Shown piece after piece: positions 15,811 through 29,705 of a stretch of 64,000 nt of DNA. The stretch comes from Paraspadella gotoi (taxonomy: Eukaryota; Chaetognatha). Position numbers and translations under genes: made by a program. The stretch's first letter is position 1. The number at the start of each line of letters is the position of its first letter. The notes beneath the pieces are model-generated. The model made no database searches. It worked only from the letters and a program-made list of their open reading frames with translations, and had not been told where the DNA came from. Location: the NCBI GenBank assembly GCA_051294375.1, contig CM119266.1, positions 14,364,755 through 14,428,754 of the forward strand, read 5' to 3'.

Positions 15811-17016
15811 ATCGTTTTTGGAAGTTTTTAAAAACAATCGCGTTTGAAATTTAACGATTTTTTTGACGACGGTTTTGTTACACCCTTCTCGGCCGTCCGC
15901 CATTTTTGGTGCGAGGCGGAAGAACTTGTCAAAAGCCTTTGACGCCGACGGCGGGTGACGAAGACGACGATGACGAAAAAGAAAATGCGGCGACGACGAC
16001 GACGACGAAAAACGACGATAGCGAAGAAAAGAAAGCGAAGAAGCCTTATTTTCTTTAACGCGTTTTTCCCGGCTTCCCTTCTAATCTGTTTTTCATCGGT
16101 GTTGTGGCTGCGAGGGTGTGCTATGGCAGAAGCCTTTCACGCTCCTCACTCGGCAAAACCCCTTCTCTTCCTCCCTTCTGCACCCCCCACCCCCACTCCA
16201 CCCCCCTTTCCACTTCTTCCAATTCTTCGCCATTTTGTCCGACGGAATCCAGTCCTCTTTCTCCCGACTTATTTCTCCCCCAAATTATGGCGAGTCCGAC
16301 GCGTTTAGCGGTTTTCTCGCTAATCCAGAACCGAATTTTTTTTTTTCGTCGAAGTTCGGTCTTCGTGCGCCGACTTGGCGTCTCATTTTCCGGCCCACTT
16401 CCGCCCTCTCAGCGCGCGAATATGCTTTCAGATTAAAAAACATGAAGCCTAAACTACCGATCAGAAAAAATCATAACAAGAGCAATAAGACGTATTTTTC
16501 GCCCAAACATCGCGTTTCTCTTCCAGATTTTCGCGCCGCGAGTTTATGTTTCTCGTAATGGAGGCTGGCCGCCGGGCCGCGGTCGGCGCTTCTCTAAACA
16601 CTTTCATTGCCAAACGCGGAACCTCCGTTATTTTCTTGTTGTTTTTTTTTTGTTTTTTTTCTTCATCTATAGTTTAGCAGAGGCGCTCTGTGTCGGTTTT
16701 GAATAATACAATTGTTAAAAAATCGTTAAATAGTGTATAGTTTTCAAATTAAGGACGAGTGAAAACTTTGAATTACTCCTGTCCCTTTTGGTAGGACCTG
16801 TTCAATCATCGGTAAAGCCGTCGCATAGCCCGCCAATGATTTAAATAACATTTATGCCAAGAAACGGAATTTGCCGACGCAGGAAGAGACGGCAAAGAAT
16901 ATTAAAACAAAGGATCAAATTTTCTTTGTTTTTTTCTTTTCTTGACCCGTTTTGTTGTTTTATGCGGGTTTTTGAGATTCGAAAAATTTCGCTGCCGAAA
17001 GATTTGTCGTTGTTGT
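13480..17016 (+). repeat. TBX20 intron block, copy 1 of 3
   Basis: Intronic sequence downstream of the third T-box exon: CT tracts, CGT runs (15316-15363), C-rich stretches and an ACG-rich segment near 15960-16020. It ends at a 25-base N gap. The same order of landmarks recurs at 27800-31393 and, in part, at 17042-17928, with frequent one-base differences. I see no exon in it. Confidence 0.88.
15725..15806 (+). repeat. CT microsatellite
   Basis: CT run with a single phase break near 15773. The equivalent place in intron copy 3 (about 30050-30170) is much more interrupted. Confidence 0.9.
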
Positions 17017-17041
17017 NNNNNNNNNNNNNNNNNNNNNNNNN

Positions 17042-17928
17042 GTCGTCGTCGACGTCGTCGCCTAATGACATTCCAACAACTCGATTCTCAGAGCCTCCCG
17101 GCTTCGACGGATCAATCAGCTTGACCTTCTTGTTAACCGTGGCTTCCTCTTCCGTTTCTCCTCCTCCTCCTCCTCCTCCTCTTCCCATATTCTGACCACA
17201 TCTTCCAATTTTTGATCCGAGAGGAGAGAGGATCTCACCAGCGGCGCGTCAATTCGTCCGATGACGAGTAATCCCCTTTCCGCTCTCCCAATCACCCTCT
17301 AACACCCCTATCCCCTTATCCATTCCCTATCCTCTTTTCTCTTTCCCCTACGTATCCGTTTACTCATTTCATTTACCCTTTCCAAAATCTCCTTACGCGG
17401 TTCTTCTACTCCTTCCTTTTCTCGCTCCGGTCCCCACTGTCCCTTTTATTTTCATAGCCCGTTTTTAACCCCCGCTTAATATCAATCGCTTTGTTGTTTT
17501 AAGCTTCCGTATTTCATCAGCCCCGACAATTCCCTTTTCACTTTGCCATTCCACCATCCGGCCCTCCCACCATCCCGCTTTCCCACCATACAAAGTCCAC
17601 CATTTTTTCTCCCGATTGCTTCATAATTTCCTCCTTCACCCACCCAGACCCTCTCACCCAAATCTCCCTCAAAAACCCACCCCCCAAACCCTCGCCGCTA
17701 TCGGCCTCTCCCATTTATCCAATTACCCCGGCAGATTCTTTCGCCTCATTAGTGATCGAGGCGACCGATGCCCTTTTATTTTTTTCTTTCCTTTTTTTTT
17801 TCTTTTTCTAAGGGGGAGGGGTCGATGCGGTACTATTTTGAGGCCAATTTCGATAGGGCATGTATGTATTTGCGCAATGCGCAGTTCGCCATTTCGTAAT
17901 CCTCTGTCTCTTTCTCTCTCTCTCTCTA
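17042..17928 (+). repeat. TBX20 intron block, copy 2 (partial)
   Basis: Matches 13917-14770 and 28230-29110: TCGTCGTCG, CAACTCGATTC, CGGCTTCGACGGATCAATC, the C-rich Pro-coding stretch, AAGGGGGAGGGGTCGATGCG and the beginning of the CT tract, where it stops and unrelated sequence begins. It is separated from copy 1 by only the 25-base N gap. Confidence 0.85.
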
Positions 17929-20145
17929 TGAACCCTTCTTTTGGAAGATTTTCGCATAAGAAAGATTAAATTTCACAGAATTGACTCCGCGATATATGAA
18001 ATCTTAGAAGTATCGATTCGTTAGCTCCTCATGTTACTATATTTACCCCTATTAAATAAAAAATTCAAACACCAAAATGGAATCTAATTCACTTATAACA
18101 AAATAGATCGAATCATATCAAAATAAAACAAATAAATGTAAAGAAAAATGTCTTGAGAAGCCTATTCAGACACTATATGCCAAAAGGATTCCAAAATTGG
18201 ACCTCATATTGTTGAACACACAGGAAACATACACCTCAGTCACGTTTATAATCTGTTTTCAAAGGAAAAAAATATCATTCAATTTCTATAATAAAATCAG
18301 AGAATAGGAAAATTTTAATCCGAGTATACCAGAAGCCAGTCCTATAATAATTGGTTCTGGCATTGTTTGAAATATCAAAGATATGTTAGATAAGGATATT
18401 GAAAAGAGAGAAAAAAAAAATGCGAGCCACTATGCAGAGAAAAAATATAACAGATGCCACACAAACAGGATTCGGAATCAGATATATATTTATGAAGAAA
18501 AAGAAATCAAAAAAAAGAAAAACAAAAATTAAATAATTAAGTTGATTTTACAATCGATATTATATTACCGAAAGACATTTTTAACGCCTAAAGAGTAGAA
18601 TGTTTATAATGTTATGGTAGTACAGATTTAGAACGAAACTCCATTGAAAAAGTAACTATCTGATAACTCTTAAGAACGGAACGTATACTCCATAATTCAC
18701 CAATTTATAATGTATTATTTGTTATCAGAATAGATCTGTGGCTAAATCCAGCAAATGACTAAACATGATAGAACAATGGCAAAATATCACAGCCATGTTA
18801 TACATATAATAAATTCGATCGAGTACAATTATTAATTTTAAATATTATGTCGACTGTCTTACCGAGGAAAATATAATTCGAGCAAACAGTCACACAACAT
18901 AAACAACAAACAGAGTGTTCAAGTTTTAAATCCATTCCTACAATCTTCCTTCATAGTGAAGTTATTAACGCACACATAACTATATTACATATTAAGAATA
19001 CTAATTTTCCACCAATTAGTTGACCCTACCTTTTTTCGTTGCCGCAAATTCTGCACCCTCAGGTCCAAGTTTTCACATAACGCGTCCTGCGCAAAACGTG
19101 GCGTAGTGGGCAGTCGCACGGACATCGTCTCACTCATATCATCTTCATTCCGGTCGAACACTGGATAGTCGGTATATTGAGTCACAAAAAGAACAGCACT
19201 CTAGGCCAAAAGCGAGGCTGTAGAAAGTTTCTATCACTTCGCCGATCGGCGAGCGCAAATTGGGAAGGAAACGTCTTCGCTAGCATATACTCCCCGAAGC
19301 CATACGCAAGTAATGAACTTGAGGCTGAGAGACTAATTGAGGAATCTGTTGACACTAATAAACAAACAGAAACAGCAGACGAGAACGACGATGTATGCGA
19401 ATAAAGCGGTATGAAAACTCAACACACTCAACCAGGATTCAATGAGTTTAAACTTCATATATTATTTGACAAAACTATTATTTTTGGGGCATAGGCACTA
19501 TTAACGACATCGGGAAAATGGAGAGAGAAACTTTGAAAATAGTAATATACTGTCCACTGTATAAGATCACATTCCATTAATAATTGAGAAGCTTCTATCA
19601 TCCCTCCCCTTTTTTTAAATCAGTATGAATTAAATAACACAGATAATCCGATTGAGAAAGGTATCACGATCGGGTATTGAGTCCTCGGAACCGGTCTCGT
19701 CTCCTTATCATGACCCATACGAAATGCTGATGACGGAGACGCAAGGTGGGAGGACGACGAACGAACGACTCGTAACAGAACGACGACAGCGAAACACGAA
19801 AGGAGATCGTCGAATCGTAAATCGTCCCAAACTCGATCCGCCTCGAACACTAAAAACGAAAATGAATAAAGCTCTAACGTATCGAAATCGCGCTCATCAG
19901 GAATCAACAGTCCCGTCAGAAGTTATTCCAATCGACGTTCACAAGCGATTAACTTATAAACAGCTTAATATCAGGCCAACGTGATCGACAAACTTTACGC
20001 ACAGGATATGGCCGATCGGCGGGCTCTTATCGAAATCCCTTCTGTAGGTTTTGTTTGGAGAAACCAATTTTGCACCCAACCCTTCTAGCCATCCTACCTC
20101 ACACGAAGTGCCATCAACGAGAAATCTCCGACTTCGCTCATCGAC

Positions 20146-20236
20146 TCCTCCGGCGCCGGGATTCGATCGGTGAGGGTAGCGGCCGCCAAGAAGCGCAGAT
20201 CTAACACCTATAAGCCTACGGGCTAGCTCCTCAGGG
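20146..20236 (-). repeat. Possible tRNA-derived SINE head
   Basis: On the minus strand an A-box-like TAGCCCGTAGG is followed by AGGTGTTAGATCTG and, about 60 bases later, a B-box-like CGATCGAATCC then CGGCGCCGG. Order and spacing match the tRNA-related promoter of SINEs. The following sequence toward 19980 could be a SINE body, but I found no second copy in the window and no poly-A or simple tail that fixes its end. Confidence 0.35.
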
Positions 20237-23200
20237 CGTTGTCGAGATTGAAAACCCGTGAGAAGAGGGGAAGGGCGGAGGTTCGTAGCGCAAGACGGAT
20301 TTGATGGAATGAGATGGAGGGATGAATTATTTGAATTGACGTCTGTTGAAATTTGGCTTAAAGTGGCGGGACTTTTAAATTCGAGACTACCTCGTGATTC
20401 TACCATTCACCTATCTCATCTGGTAGGTCTTTTTTTTTTTTATTTAATTATTCAGCTCGTCTCCGAGTTGTATACCGGATTTGATCAATACAAAAAATAC
20501 GAACTACTGTCCTACCACGAGAGCTGTGCAAAGCAAATCTTTTATTATTTATGCTAAGTAGTGACGTTTTTGTCCCATCACAAGGAAGCAAATAGTCACA
20601 AACAGTGTATTCATACTATATAAGTCATAACATATTAATAAAATATTAGAAATTATAAAATACGGGACATTTCCGAGGTTCATTCGTTGAAAGAAGCGTC
20701 CTCAATACGTCCCTAAGCCACGAAAAAAAAAATGCAAGTCTCCTAAATACTTAAGTTAAGAAATTTTTAAAATTGACCCACATTATTGTAACTGCCTTAA
20801 TTAATATGAATCATTAGAAATCATAAGAGGAATAAGATTCATATAATTGTTAGGTTGATTGGGAGTATGTTGGTTGTATTTTCACTTGATAAATTACGAT
20901 GATAGAATCAGTAAATTCGACAAATTGTTTTATCTAAGATTCTATAATGTCAAATTTCACAATTTTAAGAAATTATTCATTGCGCAGCAAAAATACTTAT
21001 TATAAAAAAGAAAACGTGCATTTTTTAGTTATTCACAATGTAACCCTTTAAACGATTATTTATTACTATAAATATTGGACTTAAGCATTCGGAAATAGTA
21101 TAACGGTACTGAATATATTTTCTTTTTTTATTCAAGTAATATGTAGAACTGACTTAAAAAAGTCAATATGGATGACATTTTTGTTATTTATTTAAATATT
21201 TATAAAATTTACACATCTATTTTCTCACAAAATGTGGCAAAAAGCGCATTTACAAATGTCATATAATACAATAAATAATCATCGCCAATAAAAAATACGT
21301 ACCACTTCAATTTAGATGAATATGCCATTTATTCATTTGAGTTAACAAAACATGTAAGATTTGGTTATGCATCGTGCATATACTCTTTTAGACTCATAAA
21401 GTTGCAATTATATTATTGTTACGGAACTGAAGGTAAAAATATAATACTTGTTTTAAAAATTTCATATAGAGAAATTTAATTATTACTACATCTCAACACT
21501 GTGATAAAATAAACATTATATCCACATTATGTTTTATTGAGCTTATCTGGTTATTTAAAAGGCAGTAGGGACTTTCGGATCTTTGATAAGACAATACAAA
21601 TTCCAAACTTCTGAGCTCTTAATTAATTTGAAAACAATTGAGATAAGTTTTGACTGTGATTTATGCGAGAGATAGGATGTTAATAATTTGTTAAAATTGC
21701 CTAAAATAAATCCTTATGATCAATTTTTGATTACATTGAATAATTTATATAAAAAAATCTGTTTACTTTATTGCAGCTCGATATTTAATAGACATAAACC
21801 TGGATGATATTGGCTGATTAGCAGCCTATCTTATCTTTTGATGGTTAAGAGGTAAGCAATTTCTGTTCGCCAATGAACTTTTACATATATAACCTTGAGA
21901 AAGAAAAAGTTTTTTTTTTTTTGCAACAATTTAGTTGAAAAAATAGGAACTAATAACGAAGAGTTTTATTATTTATTATTTAATTAGAAAGTTAGAACTA
22001 CTAACAATAGAAGATTATTTTTATACTACTACAGTTTTGAATGAAATTTTTAGCTACATCTCACCGAATTTCTCCTTTCTCTCTCGATCCCCTGCCGCAA
22101 TAATTTATATTTTTTTTGTTGAGAATAATAAGGCGGTTCGAGACTTAAGATTTATTTGTAACAATCTGCAATTTATTATGGATTGAATAAAAAGTTTGTC
22201 CATCCCAGCATTCTAATTTTCTTTATCATTATCAGAAATATTGTATATAAACTATTATTTTCGAGCTAATGAGAGAATGTCTCCAAAGGGAGGCAACCGT
22301 CCGCCTCGAAAACTAGGGCGGACGGGACTGAGACCAATGACCAACGGAATCAGCTCTCGCTCCCGGCCAGTGCCACCCACTACACGAAGTATATTCCCAA
22401 GGGCGATAACTCCAAGCGAAGTAGAAGGAGTTTAGATTCCTAAATAGGTCAAGCTTCATTGGGAGGACGGAGCTGGACAGGATTGGTGGGAAAGCGGCGG
22501 GGCCCGGGACCCGAGGGCGGCTTATATGAACACAGTCGCAGAGCTAGGCCAATGCGGAAAGAAGATCTTCCTCAAGAGGCCGTCGACGACATGTATGATC
22601 AACAAGATCTGCAAAAAGAGTGCAAACCGACCTTCTGCATTAATCCGGCTCGGTCGAGCCTGCTTCAACTAACACAAAAATAAGCACTAGTTCTTCTGAC
22701 GAATAATTTTTAAAGAAAAAATTAAAACAGCCAAAAATAAACCAGGAGAAAGCGCAAGCAACCATTACGTATCTAACGCAATTCAGCACTATACTATTGG
22801 ATTGGAATTTATTTTATCACCGGCGCATTCGGGTTATTCCGCGTGCTCCCAGAGATCTTTCCCTCCACTATTCAGTTCTCTACAGCCCTATCTCACTTTA
22901 CCCGCGCCGCACACAAGATCAGTACCATATACATTATCGACCAGTTGGTCTCCGTATTCAAATATTCCAACCCCAACAAAAAGTATAGTAAACTCATCAG
23001 GCCACCCCATGACTCTTACACTCATAAAGAGACCCTGCATCCACCGAGTGTCGAAAATATGGACTTTTTATATAGTAACTGCAGTTTCCGGCACGAGGTC
23101 CCATCCCCTCACCACGCAAGATAACCACCGAAAGACAAAAGATCGATATCCTCCTCCATAAGACGGAGAGAAGAAAAGATCCAAACGCAAGGTGGAGAAG

Positions 23201-24842
23201 CAAACATTTATGAGAAGACCAAGCCGGAAGGAAGGAGAAAGAGGCGCCTCACGCAATCCTACAGGTCTCAGAAAGACCGAAAAGATTCTATCTCTTCTCC
23301 ATCGAGCACGCGCAGAAACCGAGGAGCATGCGAATCGAAGGGAAGGAGATTTGAGAAGAGAACATAAATCGGAGCATTTAACTCCGGACAAGAAAGGGAG
23401 TTGGCGGGGGAATACGAGCTAGTAATAATTATTAGCCAAAGAGAAAAAGAAATACAAGCGTCTGATATAGCATAGAATTGAGGAAACAGACTTACCTCAG
23501 AAGAGCAGAGAGAGCTAATTCAAAGAATATCATGGGAAAATACGACATGCAAGACCACTTATGGAGATGACACCAGAGCGCAAAGCATATATGAGAATTC
23601 CGATCGAATGCTCTCAGATGTATCGAAGGGCGATTCATGAAAACCAGTATGCCTTATCGGAAAGGAACGAATAAGAAGTTATTTGTTCATCTACCTCTGC
23701 GAGAGAAAAGGAGCGTCTTTCCTTCCTAACGCGTTTGACATAAAAAAAAGGATCCAGCCACTTAAGACCATGCGAGAGCAATCATCGCAAAAAACTCAGT
23801 GAATGATAACGTCTTGTAGCACGAAGAGATACGATCACTTAATGAAAAAAAAATCGATAGATACACCGATATGGTATTCGCGCCAAAATACACCAACCAA
23901 GACTTTACCACGGTACCTGTTGCGCAAAATATCACGAACGCACATGATATGTATATTTTTTTAAAGACGCAATATAATGACGAATTCCACAACGTTTCGT
24001 ATGAGGAATATCGATTCTGTTATTATTAAAACCATACCTCCAAGCCTCATTCATGTTAATAAAGAGGAGAAAGAGAACGTACGAAAGATCCAAAAATACA
24101 CGGAAGACGGAAAAATCTAAAAAGAAGAACAAATTAGATCGTATATCCTTTGCTATGGTAAATAGTTTGGATTATGCTTATGGGAGGAGATATGTCCGCC
24201 GAGAGAGACGGCGTCAAACATTCACTTGCCAAAGAAAAAGCGAAGGAGTGCAGGTGCCATATGTAGCTTCGTTGAAGACGAGTCGCCCGAGATTACAAAC
24301 CGCGGATCTCAGAAATATGCTGATGTTGTTCTCCTTGTTCAGAATAATCAAATTAGTCTCTCTTTTTGAATACTTCGAGTCGGATCTTCACAACCCGAAT
24401 AGTTAAAACGCCCGTCGACGATTCGTCAGACGGAGATGATGTATAAGTCGGCAGCAGGTTACAGCATTATGCCAGTTAAGGAAAAAGTGCAAAATGTCTT
24501 AACCGCCCAAAATGAAATACAGCGTAGACGGGAACATAGCAACACGGAATGTAAGGAGAACCACATAAATGAAACATCACATATCGGGAGGAGATCATAA
24601 AAGAGAGCGCACTAGTGTGCAAGATCTGGAATAACTTGAATGTAGAGGAATGAAGCATATGCACGAAACATTGAAAAAAGAGGCTAATATTATTTGTGTA
24701 GTTGGGAGGGGAGAGCCAGACGGAATGTAGAGCAGTCTTATCACGCACGACAAAATAAAATAAAAATATAAATTTAAATAAATTTTTTATTTTAATAAAT
24801 ACAAAAAAAAAAGGAATATATTATAAAATTATAAAACATAAA

Positions 24843-24912
24843 TGGAATATATGAAAAAAATAAAAAATATTAAATATTTTTTTTATTTTTTTAATTTTTC
24901 ATATTTATTCCT
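24843..24912. repeat. AT-rich imperfect inverted repeat
   Basis: GGAATATATGAAAAA... is mirrored by ...TTTTTCATATTTATTCC around a centre near ATATTAAATATT, giving a hairpin of about 30 bp per arm with small bulges. It may be a short non-autonomous element or simply AT-rich chance. Confidence 0.4.
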
Positions 24913-26229
24913 AGAATTGGGTAATAGGGGAAAAAAATTTAAAAAAAAATAAAGTACCAATTAGTTGGTATTATGTCTCATAGGATGGGAAAAAAACCTC
25001 ATTTAAAAATTTTATCGGGGGAAGTGAGGGTAACTAAGGCTTACCAATGGCATCCTCCACGCCGATTGTTTCTCTTCAATAATTTTTTTTTATTTAATAA
25101 CATTTGAAAGGGTATAAAAAAAGAAAATTCAGAATTCAGGTTGTAAAAAGGGTATCAGATAATCTGGACTTACTGACATGAAAACCATGAACCTTTTATA
25201 TCTTGTGAATGGGGGCAGTAAAGATATCTAAAAAAATTTGATCATTAAGTCAGTCCAATGAACACTTTCTAATGGCTATTACGAGAATATTTTTTCTAAT
25301 TAAAAAATGGGATGATAAAATAATAGAATTAAATTTCCTTGCTATATTTAAAAGAAATTATCAAATACAATTTAACAACAATGGAAAAAAAAAATGTCTT
25401 GCTTGTCAAATATATTGCCAGCTATATAATTTTTTAAAAAATTTTATTATGATAAACAAGCAGTGTGTCAAGCTTTTAGTTTGCAGTGAAAGAATAATAA
25501 AAGATTGGACGATTTTTTTTTTCCAGCAGACAAGAAGGTAGATGTCCAGAACTGTTTATATCAGCCTGAAAACATTTTTTGTAAATTATCATTTTTGATA
25601 TTTAAAAAAACTTTTAATCAAGCTACAACAATAAATTTTTGCTTGTTTTTTACTTAACTTAAAATATAAGCAGTTTTATGGAATAAAGAAAATTTAATAA
25701 TAATCAAAAATGTATTCATCTTTCGCTTTTTCAAATTATAAAAAGAAAATAAAAATTTCATATGCCTTCATTAAAATTTTTAAAGGCAAAAACTGTTATA
25801 GCTTTTAACTCGTGATTTAAACAAAAGCTGTGTAAAAGATTTATGGATTTAATTTTAATAAAACTTTTTTAAAAAGGTGTCCCATGATTTAGGGCTTTCA
25901 ATTTGATACCAACACCCATCTTGCTAGCTCTTTTCTTTCAAAAGTTTATTTAAAAAAATAACTTTTTCAAAATACACGTACAAATCTTGTTAAAATAAAT
26001 TTCGACAAAGCGGGGTAATCCTCGATTTCTATTTCTATTTGATACCACGATGACTTATTACATTTGTTAAGATACAAACTTGAAGAAATTGTTTTCTGAG
26101 TCAATTGTTGTAAACCATATCAGCTTTCCAGATGTATACCACGCAGACATCGTATAATAATTTATTTATTTACTTCCACCAAAAAAAAGCCCTAATTAAA
26201 AAAGTTGAAATTTTTTAAAATTGTTAGAA

Positions 26230-26400
26230 AAAAAAAATTTCCTGCGACTATGCTCATTGAGAATAATGGTTTGCATCAGAAAATCAAAATATCAAAAAAA
26301 AATAAAAAAATCAGCCCTAGAAAATCGAAAGGCTAGAGCTGATGTTTTTTAGAAAATGCAAAATTTTTTTCCTAACTCGAACCATTATTCTCAAGTTTCA
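26230..26400. repeat. Inverted-repeat element of about 170 bp, MITE-like
   Basis: TTGAGAATAATGGTTT near 26257 is mirrored by AACCATTATTCTCAA near 26380, and an inner pair TCAGCCCTAG / CTAGAGCTGA flanks the centre at about 26325. The nested symmetry suggests a folded-back element. Target-site duplications are not evident. Confidence 0.4.
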
Positions 26401-27019
26401 AAAATATTTTTTTCCAAATCATTCATCAATTTTTTATTAATTAAAATGTTTTATGACTGTTGTTTTTGTTTGAAAGAATTGAAAAAAGTGAAAAATATAG
26501 TAATTATATAAGGTTTTTTTGGAAATAACTTAAAATATTAGATAATTAGACACAAGGGGAGTAAGCAGAGAAAACTTTCCCATTCATAAAAAAATTGAAA
26601 TGAATTTGTTCAATATTGTTATTTAGATTAATTGACTAATTTACAAACATAATGATACATGATAACACTTGAGGAAATGAATGGTAAAAATATTCATCTT
26701 GATCTCAGTTTAACTATTAAGTTATAGTTAAAGAGTTTTGTTTTAATAATATTAAATATTTTTTTTGGGCATTTATAAAAAGCAATGGTTCAAAATTTTT
26801 AAGCGTTTCGAGCTCATATTGCTTTTCATCTTTTTTACTATTTTTGATCGTAGTTAGCTTTTTTGTTGATGGTCAGGGTTATGGTCAGAAACAGTAATGT
26901 CCAGTAGTGTAACTATCGCAATTTACCAAAAGTTAATAATCAATTAATTTGGTTCAGAAACAATTTAAAGGGACAAAATCAGCACGAGACCGTAACGCAC
27001 GTTATTTTTATTGTGTCAA

Positions 27020-27162
27020 TAAATAAACATTAAACAAGGGATAAAGTTGGAGAATCTTCTGGTGGGTTTGGCAAAGTCGATGCGAAGAAAGCGATAGTCG
27101 AGACCGACGATTGTAAAACACTATCTTCAAAATGTCTTCGAAATGTCACTATCGGATTGGAG

Positions 27163-27207
<45 letters not shown>

Positions 27208-27214
27208 GAGAGAG

Positions 27215-27301
<87 letters not shown>

Positions 27302-27780
27302 GAGAGAGAAGAGACAGAAAGAGAGTTGCCAGTTTGAAATGCCCGCATTCATCGGGTTTTTTTCCTGCAAGCGGAGAGAAGGGGAAACTAAAAACCAGAA
27401 CTTTTATTCGAAAACGTTTCTTTGTTTTTCGGTGATAAAAGTTTGTGAAGAAAAACCGGAAACTTTCTCCGGGCTAACTTCGGGTTCTCCACTTCCGGAA
27501 AGCGGAGAACGTCCGGCGGGAGGGAGGGAGTTCGAGGGTCGACCTCTATTAAAAAAGAAAATTGAGGATCGCCCGTCATCCCCTCACCTTCACGCCACCG
27601 CCGCGGCCGCCACCCCCCGCGCCGACATCTTGAAAGCATCAACCGCGGTCAGCCGCGCGGGAGAGCTGCTTCCTCCTCAGTCCTCTAACCACAGCATAAT
27701 TCTCGTTCAAACTGGAGACGTCGCTTTAATGCTGATTTGATAGGTCTTCATGATGATAACAACCACTGAAAAAGCCTTCG
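27020..27780 (-). repeat. Inverted fragment of the 34.2/50.2 kb block
   Basis: Reverse complement of about 34225-34935 and 50180-50975. Shared landmarks are the ATCATCATG...CCTATCAAATCAGC stretch, the Gly/Arg-coding GC-rich piece, TTTCTTTGTTTTTCGGTGATAA and CGATAGTCGAGACCGACG. It contains a GA tract at 27163-27320 where copy 1 has Ns. Its left end near 27020 is an abrupt switch to unrelated AT-rich DNA, not a microsatellite. Confidence 0.82.
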
Positions 27781-27799
27781 CTCCGCTCTCGTGTCCTCT

Positions 27800-27851
27800 C
27801 TCTTCTTGCCTCGATCTCTCTTTCTCTTTCTCTCTTCTCTCTCTCTTCTCT

Positions 27852-27896
<45 letters not shown>

Positions 27897-28226
27897 TCTC
27901 TCGTCTCTCTCTCCCTTTAGTCGCTCCTTAATTCTCTCTTTCTCCGCCATATCTGTCTCTTTTTATCGTCTCGGTCATTGTTCGTCTGTCGTCCGAGTCG
28001 TCGTCGTCTCTGTTATTCCGCGGAATCTCAAAATATCTTTATGCGCCGTTTGTCCGCGACACGGTCGTCATTGTCGTTTTCTTCGCCGTCGCCCCCTACC
28101 ACACCCCCACCACCCACCCCCTTCTCCTCTTTCGTCATTTGGGGATCGCGTCTGTTGGAAAATCATCGTTTTTCCGATCCTTTGCGTCATTAATTCGGAG
28201 AAAGTCGTTCCTCGTCGTCGTCGACA

Positions 28227-28258
<32 letters not shown>

Positions 28259-29672
28259 TCTCGCCAATGACATTTCCAACAACTCGATTCTTCAGAGCCT
28301 CCCGGCTTCGACGGATCAATCAGCTTTGACCTTCTTGTTAACCGTTGCTCTCCTCTTCCGTTCTCCTCCTCCTCCTCCTCCTCCTCTTCTCATATTCTGA
28401 CCACATACTTCCAATTTTTGATACCGAGAGGAGAGAGATCTCAACCAGCGGCGCGTCAATTCGTTCCGATGACGAGTAAATCCCCTTTCCGCATCCCCAA
28501 TCACCTCTTCAACCCCTAATCCCCCTTATCCATTCCCTATCCTACTTTTCTCGTTTCCCTTATCCGGTTACTCATTTCATTTACCCTTTCCCAACCTACG
28601 TTCTACCCTTCCTTTTCCCCCGGTCCCCACTGCTCCTTTTATTTTCATAGCCCGTTCTTTTAACCCCCGTCTGTAATATCAATTGCCTTGTTGTTTTAAG
28701 CTCCGTATTTCACAGCCCGACAATTCCCTTTCACCTTTGCCATTCACCATCCGGCCCTCCCACCATCCCTTTCCCACCATACAAAGTCCCCATTTTTCTC
28801 TCCGATTGCTTCTATAATTTCCTCCTTCACCACCCAACACCTCTCACCCAAATCTCCCTCAAACCCACCCCAAACCCTCGCGCTATCGGCCTCTCCCATT
28901 TACCAATTACCCCCGCAGATTCTTCGCCTCAATTAGTGATCGAGGCGACGCGGATGCCCCTTTATTTTTTTTCTTTCCTTTTTTTTTTTACTTTTTCTAA
29001 GGGGAGGGGTCGATGCGTCTGGTAACTATTTTGAGCGCCATTCGATAGGCATGTATGTTTTGCCGCATGGCCAGTTCGCCCATTTCGTAATCCTTCTGTC
29101 TTCTGTCTCCTCTCTCCTCTCTCTCTCTCTCCGTCTCTCTCTTCTCTCTCTCTCTGTCTCTCTCTCTCTCTCTGCTCTCTCTCCTTCTCACCGCAACGTT
29201 TTATCTCCTTTCCATCNNNNNNNNNNNNNNNNNNNNNNNNNTCTTTCCCTTTCCTCATTTTCCTCGCCCGATTTCCTCTACTAATTCCTTCTCTCCATCA
29301 TCCTTTTCAATTCTTTCCGAACTCAAATTCAAACTCCGACTCACTTTCAACGACTTTCTTCATTTTTTTTTTCTTTCTTTTTTATTTTCAACGATTTTTC
29401 TTCCTTTCTTTCTTTTATCCTCACCCTATTTGACTTTTTTCCTTCGGTTAGTTTCGCTCTTTTTTTTTATCTACTATCCCTCTTTTTTTCTTCATTTGGA
29501 AACTGATGACTTCATAAATTATGAGTTAATGAACTTTATTCTTTTCCGATAACCCTGATATTTAAAACTGGAAGTCAACTGTTTTTCAATTAATTATATT
29601 TGTTTTTAATTTTTTTTTTTCGGTATAACATCATCTTTCCCGCTGTAAAATTTTTGGCTCTCCCGCCTGTGT

Positions 29673-29705
<33 letters not shown>

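Larger units (their letters stand above)
17929..27019. other. AT-rich island without GA/CT tracts; no recognised gene
   Basis: Composition changes sharply at about 17929: microsatellites disappear and AT content rises, until 27020. Between 19.0 and 24.75 kb there are short, less AT-rich frames on both strands (for example 110 aa at 19652-19984 +, 150 aa at 19954-20406 -, 119 aa at 22802-23161 +, 117 aa at 24053-24406 +), with many Lys/Arg residues. None shows a reverse transcriptase, transposase or other motif that I recognise, and adjacent frames do not join. It could be decayed mobile DNA or ordinary intron/intergenic DNA from another haplotype. Confidence 0.5.

Noticed and set aside
19954-20406. 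150-aa minus-strand frame
   Set aside because: It overlaps the tRNA-like A/B-box sequence, so its openness is more likely chance in a SINE-like element.
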